Source: CAZFIO01 sp964519585
Lineage (GTDB): Bacteria; Bacillota; Clostridia; Tissierellales; Tissierellaceae
Assembly (NCBI GenBank): GCA_964519585.1
Contig: CAZFIO010000071.1
Span: 1 to 10,623, forward strand
Length of the DNA: 10,623 nt
Direction of reading: 5' to 3'
The notes below the pieces were generated by a model. It saw only the letters and a list, made by a program, of their open reading frames with translations. It was not told the DNA's origin and did no database searches. The position numbers and the translations under genes were made by a program. Below are positions 6,901-10,623 of this stretch, in pieces; the stretch's first letter is position 1, and every line of letters starts with the position of its first letter.

Positions 6901-6914
6901 AAAAACCCTCCTTT

Positions 6915-6942
6915 TTAAAAGCAGAAAGCAGAAAGCTAAAAG
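6915..6942. repeat. 7-bp tandem repeat array A2 (4 units)
   Basis: Heptamers on the plus strand: ttaaaag, cagaaag, cagaaag, ctaaaag. The orientation matches array A1. It sits four bases upstream of the GGAGGG ribosome site of trhA (on the minus strand), so it would be in the trhA leader RNA. Confidence 0.65.
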
Positions 6943-6980
6943 CAAATTCAAGTAACCTTATGATTCCTTTATACCCTGTA

Positions 6981-7015
6981 CCTTCTGTCTTTATTTTCTT
7001 TTTCTTTTTTTTCTT
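6981..7015. other. Polypyrimidine tract in the map-trhA intergenic region
   Basis: About 35 bases of almost pure C/T on the plus strand, interrupted by single purines at 6986 and 6993. On the minus strand, the direction of transcription of map and trhA, it is an A/G tract, so it cannot serve as the T-run of a map terminator. No terminator for map is visible, and the possibility that map reads through into trhA remains open. Confidence 0.6.
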
Positions 7016-7068
7016 TATACCTTAAGCTTTAAGCTTTATGCCTTATGCTTTAAGCTTTAAGCTTTATG
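7013..7068. repeat. 7-bp tandem repeat array A3 (8 units)
   Basis: Eight contiguous heptamers on the plus strand: ctttata, ccttaag, ctttaag, ctttatg, ccttatg, ctttaag, ctttaag, ctttatg. This is the longest and cleanest 7-bp array, and it runs in the opposite orientation to A1 and A2. Unit junctions create repeated AAGCTT palindromes. It abuts the GC-rich REP-like word at 7079-7100. Confidence 0.8.
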
Positions 7069-7078
7069 GCCCCGAGCG

Positions 7079-7100
7079 AGCAAAGCTACGCCCCTACAAT
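7079..7100. repeat. REP-like GC-rich word, copy 2
   Basis: A 22-bp near-copy of 88-108. Here GCGAGC (7076-7081) and GCTACGC (7085-7091) can pair with a one-base bulge around AAA, giving a small GC-rich hairpin downstream of the map stop. Its 3' ACAAT flows directly into the first unit of 11-bp array 2. A weak terminator role for map is possible, but no T-run follows on the minus strand. Confidence 0.45.
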
Positions 7101-7151
7101 TGTTCAACAATTGTTAGACTATTGCTTGACCATTGCTTGACTATCGTTTCC
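7097..7151. repeat. 11-bp tandem repeat array 2 (5 units), entering the map gene
   Basis: Units: caattgttcaa (7097), caattgttaga (7108), ctattgcttga (7119), ccattgcttga (7130), ctatcgtttcc (7141). The last three lie inside the map reading frame and encode its C-terminal tail. In a perfect CTATTGCTTGA array both strands meet a stop codon within three units in every frame (TAG on minus, TGA on plus), so such an array closes any gene it invades. Confidence 0.82.
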
Positions 7152-7895
7152 TTGTTCTGTCAGTATCAGGGGCCCATCTTTTGTTATTGCTATTGTATGT
7201 TCAAACTGGGCAGATAGACCTCCATCTACTGTTCTAGCTGTCCATCCATTGTCATCTAACTTCATCTGATAGCCACCAGCATTAATCATTGGTTCTATGG
7301 TCATTACCATACCCTCCATTAGTCTTTGCCCCCTACCTGCTTGCCCATAGTGAAGCACCTGGGGGTCTTCATGCATATTTTGGCCAATACCATGACCTAC
7401 AAAGTCTTTTACCACAGAGTAACCATGACTTTCTACATAGGATTGTATCACATGGCCTATATCTCCTAAACGGTTTCCAATTACAGATTTTTCTATGGCC
7501 AAATATAGGGCTTCTTTGGTTACATCTAGTAACTTTTGTGCATCTTCCGACATATGACCCACTCCATAGGACCAGGCAGAATCTGCCAACCATCCATCTA
7601 AGTTTACTACCATATCTATAGTAACAATATCCCCAGATCTTATAGCTTCATTCCTAGGATATCCATGGCATATTTCGTCATTTATGGAAGCACAGGTTGC
7701 ATAGGGGTAACCCTGATAACCTTTTTGTTCGGGATAGGCCCCTCTTTCTTTCAAATACCTTTCTACAAAAGAATCAATCTCCATGGTGGTGATTCCAGGT
7801 TTAATCATTTTTCTAATTTCCCTATGTACTTCAGCTAGCAATTCACCAGCTTTTTTCATTTTCTGTATTTGTTCTTCAGTCTTAATAATAATCAT
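7119..7895 (-). CDS. map: Type I methionine aminopeptidase
   Basis: A cytosolic metalloenzyme removing the initiator methionine from nascent proteins, 258 residues, pita-bread fold. The five metal ligands are Asp94 (VTIDMV), Asp105 (WLADSA), His168 (VGHGIG), Glu201 (TIEPMI) and Glu232 (QFEHT); substrate histidines His77 (EICHGYP) and His175 (NMHEDP) are in place. There is no N-terminal zinc-finger or SH3-like extension, so it is the short type Ia form. ATG at 7895 follows AAGGAA. The catalytic domain would naturally end at about LILTEQ (Gln248); residues 249-258 and the TAG stop come from 33 bp of 11-bp repeat, an unusual tail. Here the gene stands alone rather than in the common secY-adk-map ribosomal cluster. 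Confidence 0.96.
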   Translation of the reverse strand: MIIIKTEEQIQKMKKAGELLAEVHREIRKMIKPGITTMEIDSFVERYLKERGAYPEQKGYQGYPYATCASINDEICHGYPRNEAIRSGDIVTIDMVVNLDGWLADSAWSYGVGHMSEDAQKLLDVTKEALYLAIEKSVIGNRLGDIGHVIQSYVESHGYSVVKDFVGHGIGQNMHEDPQVLHYGQAGRGQRLMEGMVMTIEPMINAGGYQMKLDDNGWTARTVDGGLSAQFEHTIAITKDGPLILTEQGNDSQAMVKQ

Positions 7896-7924
7896 TTTTT
7901 CTTCCTTTCGTGTAAAGTAGTAAA

Positions 7925-7956
7925 AGTTAGTCAGTTGGTAAGTTAGTCAGTTAGTT
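7925..7956. repeat. 8-bp tandem repeat array (4 units)
   Basis: agttagtc, agttggta, agttagtc, agttagtt, followed by the partial unit agg. Units 1 and 3 are identical. It lies 30 bp upstream of the map start, probably in the map leader. The final ten bases GTTAGTTAGG (7950-7959) also occur at 68-77. Confidence 0.65.
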
Positions 7957-8084
7957 AGGAAAACATATGGTGATCTTTGTGATCCAAAGGTCAGCATACC
8001 CCGGGCTACTCCCTATTGTAATCCTAACTATCGTTCCCCTATTTTTTAATCTTTCCTCTTTAACAGTAACATTATAAATATTTT

Positions 8085-8120
8085 ATGGTATTTTCTATTC
8101 CTTTCGACCCAAAATACCAT
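8085..8120. other. 10-bp perfect inverted repeat with 16-nt spacer
   Basis: ATGGTATTTT (8085-8094) and AAAATACCAT (8111-8120) are perfect complements. The stem is AT-rich and no T-run follows on either strand, so it is a poor terminator; a dyad operator or a leader hairpin for map is more likely. It sits just upstream, in the map direction, of the TATAAT at 8073-8078. The binding protein is not identifiable. Confidence 0.55.
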
Positions 8121-8129
8121 CCTTATAAA

Positions 8130-8195
8130 CAATCGCTTGGCCATCGCTTGTCTATTGCTTGGCTATTGCTTGACTATTGCTAGTCTATTGTTTAT
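8130..8195. repeat. 11-bp tandem repeat array 3 (6 units)
   Basis: Units: caatcgcttgg, ccatcgcttgt, ctattgcttgg, ctattgcttga, ctattgctagt, ctattgtttat. This is the longest of the three 11-bp arrays and defines the consensus CTATTGCTTGA best. It begins about 20 bp beyond the cadA terminator, in the same orientation as arrays 1 and 2. Confidence 0.85.
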
Positions 8196-8216
8196 ATTCA
8201 TTTTACCACAAAGATG

Positions 8217-8246
8217 AAAAAAAGTAGAGTTTAATCCTCTACTTTT
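8217..8246 (-). terminator. Intrinsic terminator of the P-type ATPase gene
   Basis: AAAAGTAGAG (8220-8229) pairs with CTCTACTTTT (8237-8246), loop 7 nt. On the minus strand a run of seven T (8217-8223) overlaps and follows the 3' arm. The 5' arm uses the last codons of the gene, with the TAA stop (8231-8233) in the loop. Confidence 0.88.
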
Positions 8247-10360
8247 AATGTTCTTATGGCATTTAGTATGGCTATAATTGAAACCCCTACATCAGCAAAG
8301 ACTGCCTGCCACATGGTTGCCATACCATTTATACCTAGGGTTAGAACAATTAACTTAACCCCAATGGCTATAGCTATATTTTGGCTTACAATTTTCTTTG
8401 TATTTTTTGCTATCTTCATTCCAGTAGAAATTTTTGATATTTCATCAGTCATTATTACTATATCAGCAGCTTCTATAGCTGCATCAGACCCTAGGCCCCC
8501 CATGGCTATACCTACATCAGCTCTAGCTATAACAGGGGCATCATTTACCCCATCACCTACAAAGGCAACCTTGGCCTTGTGAGACCCATCTTCCATGATT
8601 TTTTCCAGTATACTGACCTTATCATGGGGTAGTAAATTTCCATATACCTTATCCATTAGGGCCATTTGACCGACCTTTTCAGCAATTTCTTCATTATCTC
8701 CAGACAGCATTATAAATTTCTTTATACCCATTTCTCTAAGCTTTTTAATACTATCAGCTATGTCATCTTTCATTTCATCAGATACTACGATAGTACCTAT
8801 ATGTTTATCACTCTTGGCAATGTAGACCACAGTGCCTATAGAGTCTATTTCCCTAACCCCTATATTATTGTCTTCTAGCAACTTTCTGTTGCCTAGAATG
8901 ATTTTATCCTTGTTTATAACAACCTCTATACCCTTACCAGATATTTCTTGGTAATTTTCTATATAGTCTTTCTTTATTTCCCTTCCATAGGCTTCAATGA
9001 TAGACTTTCCTATAGGATGGTTTGAATAGGATTCACCATAGGCTGCCAATTCTAAAACTTCTTCCTCGCTATAGTCACCATAGCTTATAATTTCAGTTAC
9101 CTTAAAGACACCTTTTGTTATGGTACCTGTTTTATCAAATACCAATGTGTCTATATCATTTAAAGCCTCTAGATAGTTTCCACCCTTTATCAGTATACCT
9201 TTTTTAGAAGAGGCTCCTAGGCCACCAAAGAAACCCAAAGGTATGGATATTACCAGTGCACATGGACAGGACATTACTAGGAAGACAAAGGCTCTATAGG
9301 CCCAATCCTTTAGTTCACCATTGAAAAATAGGGTTGGAATAATTCCTATAGCCAGGGCAATATATACAACTATAGGTGTATAGTATCTGGCAAACTTTGT
9401 TATAAAGTTCTCCATAGGTGCCTTCTTGCTGGAGGCATTTTCAACCAAGTCTAGAATTTTGGATACAGTTGATTCACCAAATTCTTTATTTACCTTAACC
9501 TTTAAAAGTCCTTGATTATTTACTACGCCAGAGTAAATTAAATCGCCTACCTTTACACTTCTTGGAACAGATTCACCAGTGATGTTTGATGTATCCATGG
9601 TGGATTCACCTTCAACCACTACCCCATCTAGAGGAACCTTCTCCCCAGCCTTGACAATTATATAGTCTCCTATATGGACTTCTGTAGGACTTACCACTTC
9701 TTCTTTTCCATCCCTAATCAAGTTTGCATAATCTGGCCTAATATCCATAAGAGCTTCTATGGATTTTCTAGAGTTATTTACTGCTAGTCCTTGGAAGAGT
9801 TCTCCAACTTGGTAAAATAACATAACCGCCACACCTTCAGGGTATTCACCTATTATAAAGGCGCCAATGGTAGCTATGGTCATAAGAAAGTTCTCATCAA
9901 AGGGTATACCTGCAGCTACATTTTTCATTGCAATAATAATAATTTCAGATCCAACAATTAAATAAGATAGCAAGAAAACTGCTAACCTTGGAGTCCCTTC
10001 AAGCTTTAAAATATAAGGAATCAAAAATAAAAGTCCGGCTAAAATTATTTTAAATAAGTCCTTTTTATGAATATCCCCATGATGGTGGCTATGTCCATGA
10101 CTATGGTCCTGGAGTTCTACTAGCCTTTCTTTAGAATTGTTGACAACCTTTACACCCGGCTCTAACTTATTCACAAGATTACTTATTTTATCTATAGTTT
10201 TTTCTTCATCTATACTAGTAGAAATTTTAATTTTCAGCTTCTTTGTTACAAAGTTTAAGCTGGCAGTTTCAATTTCTTCCATTTCATTTGTTAATTTTTC
10301 AATTTTATTAGAACATCCTGCACAGTCCAAACCTAGTAACTCTAGTTCAATATCCCTCAT
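8231..10360 (-). CDS. cadA: P1B-type Zn2+/Cd2+/Pb2+-exporting ATPase
   Basis: A 709-residue membrane heavy-metal pump, full length for the family. The N-terminal HMA domain has GLDCAGC (Cys13, Cys16); a histidine-rich linker (86-98) may hold metal. Actuator motif TGES (261-264), intramembrane CPC (365-367), phosphorylation site DKTGT (Asp409), the P1B-specific HP pair (448-449) and hinge GDGVND (602-607) are all intact. Lys669 in TM7 and Asp690 (ADVGVS) in TM8 mark the P1B-2 (ZntA/CadA) subgroup rather than copper pumps (which have YN and MxxSS). ATG at 10360 follows GAGGGG. It is a single-gene unit with a consensus promoter, a metal-sensor-type operator and its own terminator. The choice among Zn, Cd and Pb as the main physiological cargo cannot be made from sequence. 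Confidence 0.95.
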   Translation of the reverse strand: MRDIELELLGLDCAGCSNKIEKLTNEMEEIETASLNFVTKKLKIKISTSIDEEKTIDKISNLVNKLEPGVKVVNNSKERLVELQDHSHGHSHHHGDIHKKDLFKIILAGLLFLIPYILKLEGTPRLAVFLLSYLIVGSEIIIIAMKNVAAGIPFDENFLMTIATIGAFIIGEYPEGVAVMLFYQVGELFQGLAVNNSRKSIEALMDIRPDYANLIRDGKEEVVSPTEVHIGDYIIVKAGEKVPLDGVVVEGESTMDTSNITGESVPRSVKVGDLIYSGVVNNQGLLKVKVNKEFGESTVSKILDLVENASSKKAPMENFITKFARYYTPIVVYIALAIGIIPTLFFNGELKDWAYRAFVFLVMSCPCALVISIPLGFFGGLGASSKKGILIKGGNYLEALNDIDTLVFDKTGTITKGVFKVTEIISYGDYSEEEVLELAAYGESYSNHPIGKSIIEAYGREIKKDYIENYQEISGKGIEVVINKDKIILGNRKLLEDNNIGVREIDSIGTVVYIAKSDKHIGTIVVSDEMKDDIADSIKKLREMGIKKFIMLSGDNEEIAEKVGQMALMDKVYGNLLPHDKVSILEKIMEDGSHKAKVAFVGDGVNDAPVIARADVGIAMGGLGSDAAIEAADIVIMTDEISKISTGMKIAKNTKKIVSQNIAIAIGVKLIVLTLGINGMATMWQAVFADVGVSIIAILNAIRTLKVED

Positions 10361-10378
10361 TGTATTGTCCCCTCTTTA

Positions 10379-10416
10379 TATATTAACATATGAATGTTTA
10401 TTCATATGTTAATATA
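10379..10416. promoter_or_regulatory. ArsR/SmtB-type metal-sensor operator
   Basis: A perfect palindrome with 17-bp arms (10379-10395 and 10400-10416) around GTTT. Its core ATATGAATGTTTATTCATAT fits the imperfect 12-2-12 operators of CadC/SmtB/CzrA repressors, which release DNA on binding Zn, Cd or Pb. It begins next to the cadA -10 and covers the predicted start near 10410, the right place for repression. The repressor gene is not in the window. Confidence 0.85.
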
Positions 10417-10445
10417 ATTATATTCTAGCCACTGAAAAATGTCAA
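10417..10445 (-). promoter_or_regulatory. Consensus sigma-A promoter of cadA
   Basis: On the minus strand the -35 is TTGACA (10440-10445) and the -10 is TATAAT (10417-10422), both perfect, with a 17-bp spacer. The predicted start near 10410 falls in the operator. Such a strong promoter makes sense if it is normally held off by a metal-responsive repressor. Confidence 0.92.
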
Positions 10446-10497
10446 TAAATTTATATATCCCTCTATCCTGTATTTTATCTTTTTTTACAAAATAAAT

Positions 10498-10525
10498 ACA
10501 CCCAGCAAATTATTGTGGGTGTTTT
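10498..10525 (-). terminator. Possible terminator stem-loop of the gene at the right edge
   Basis: ACACCCA (10498-10504) pairs with TGGGTGT (10516-10522), loop 11 nt. TTT follows on the plus strand; on the minus strand a T-rich stretch (ATTTATTTTG) follows. A second small hairpin, GGAACT (10533-10538) with AGTTCC (10544-10549), lies beside it. Placed between a minus-strand stop at 10561 and the cadA promoter, it best fits a terminator for the upstream minus-strand gene. Confidence 0.5.
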
Positions 10526-10560
10526 ATGATATGGAACTAAAATAGTTCCTCTTAGGCTCC

Positions 10561-10623
10561 TCAGCCCCCATAGGGTTTATATTCTTCAGGAGGAGGCAAA
10601 GTTTGAACAAAAACAGTTTCTTC
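10561..10623 (-). CDS. Partial C-terminus of an unidentified minus-strand protein
   Basis: Reading from the right edge, 20 codons end at TGA (10561-10563) with an acidic, proline-rich tail finishing PPPEEYKPYGG. I do not recognise the protein. A stem-loop follows 40 bp downstream, consistent with a gene end. The alternative is a plus-strand gene: AGGAGGAGG (10588-10596) stands six bases before TTG at 10603, which opens Met-Asn-Lys-Asn-Ser-Phe. TTG starts are used elsewhere in this window, so the choice is not settled; the terminator-like hairpin tips me to the minus-strand reading. Confidence 0.42.
   Translation of the reverse strand, partial: EETVFVQTLPPPEEYKPYGG

Larger units (their letters stand above)
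7896..8230. other. 335-bp gene-free region between cadA and map
   Basis: No ORF of note on either strand. From left to right it holds the map ribosome site, an 8-bp repeat array (7925-7956), a short CTTTG...CAAAG inverted pair (7975-7989), the words GGTCAGCA and ACCCCGGGCTA also found near the left edge, two isolated 11-bp-like units (8013-8023, 8028-8038), a TATAAT on the minus strand (8073-8078) lacking a good -35, a 10-bp inverted repeat (8085-8120), 11-bp array 3 (8130-8195) and the cadA terminator. A map promoter must lie here, but no site is convincing. I see no recognisable riboswitch or T-box. Confidence 0.6.

Noticed and set aside
7896..8078. Riboswitch or T-box in the map leader
   Set aside because: I looked for a T-box-like conserved word, SAM-type or other recognisable riboswitch cores and found none; only short repeats and a small inverted pair are visible.
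8170..8198. Plus-strand promoter TTGACT-17 bp-TATATT at the end of 11-bp array 3
   Set aside because: It looks good on paper but would transcribe antisense into cadA with no gene to serve, and TTGAC words are made repeatedly by the array itself. Without transcript data it is best treated as a repeat byproduct.

Overview
The window is AT-rich DNA from a Gram-positive anaerobe of the Clostridia type, possibly a Tissierellales-like lineage. This rests on base composition, purine-rich Shine-Dalgarno sites, TTG start codons, and a gene order (tsaE-tsaB-rimI-tsaD facing an ABC-F gene) that resembles, as I recall it, ydiB-ydiC-ydiD-ydiE / ydiF of Bacillus subtilis. The genus cannot be fixed from the sequence.

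Layout. At 239-2143 (+) lies a duplicated-cassette ABC-F ATPase. It converges on a minus-strand operon read from 4958 down to 2314: tsaE, tsaB, rimI and tsaD. This operon supplies three of the bacterial proteins for the threonylcarbamoyl transfer step of tRNA t6A37 synthesis, plus an N-acetyltransferase. TsaC/TsaC2, which makes the intermediate, is not in the window. The 170 bp between the ABC-F gene and tsaD is packed with DnaA-box sequences. Next come two minus-strand genes, probably one transcription unit: a seven-helix hemolysin III/PAQR protein (trhA, 6259-6900) followed by an M20 PepT-like metallopeptidase (5120-6232) with a clear terminator. Then come methionine aminopeptidase (map, 7119-7895) and a P1B-type Zn/Cd/Pb exporter (cadA-like, 8231-10360). 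The exporter has a textbook sigma-A promoter and, touching its -10, a 17-bp-arm palindrome typical of ArsR/SmtB metal sensors. The regulator gene itself is not in the window. At the right edge there is probably the last 20 codons of another minus-strand gene.

The genes are ordinary; the intergenic DNA is not. It carries several families of short degenerate tandem repeats with different periods: 11-bp units (consensus about CTATTGCTTGA) at 170-224, 7097-7151 and 8130-8195; 7-bp units (CTTTAAG/CTTTATG type) at 4992-5026, 6915-6942 and 7013-7068; and 8-bp units (AGTTAGTC) at 7925-7956. A shared GC-rich REP-like word also occurs at 88-108 and 7079-7100. One 11-bp array runs into map, so that the last ten residues and the stop codon of methionine aminopeptidase are encoded by exactly three repeat units. 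One 7-bp array forms the region just upstream of the tsaE -10 element. The two best leads are the DnaA-box cluster and these repeat families. I see no CRISPR array, transposase, phage gene, tRNA or rRNA.
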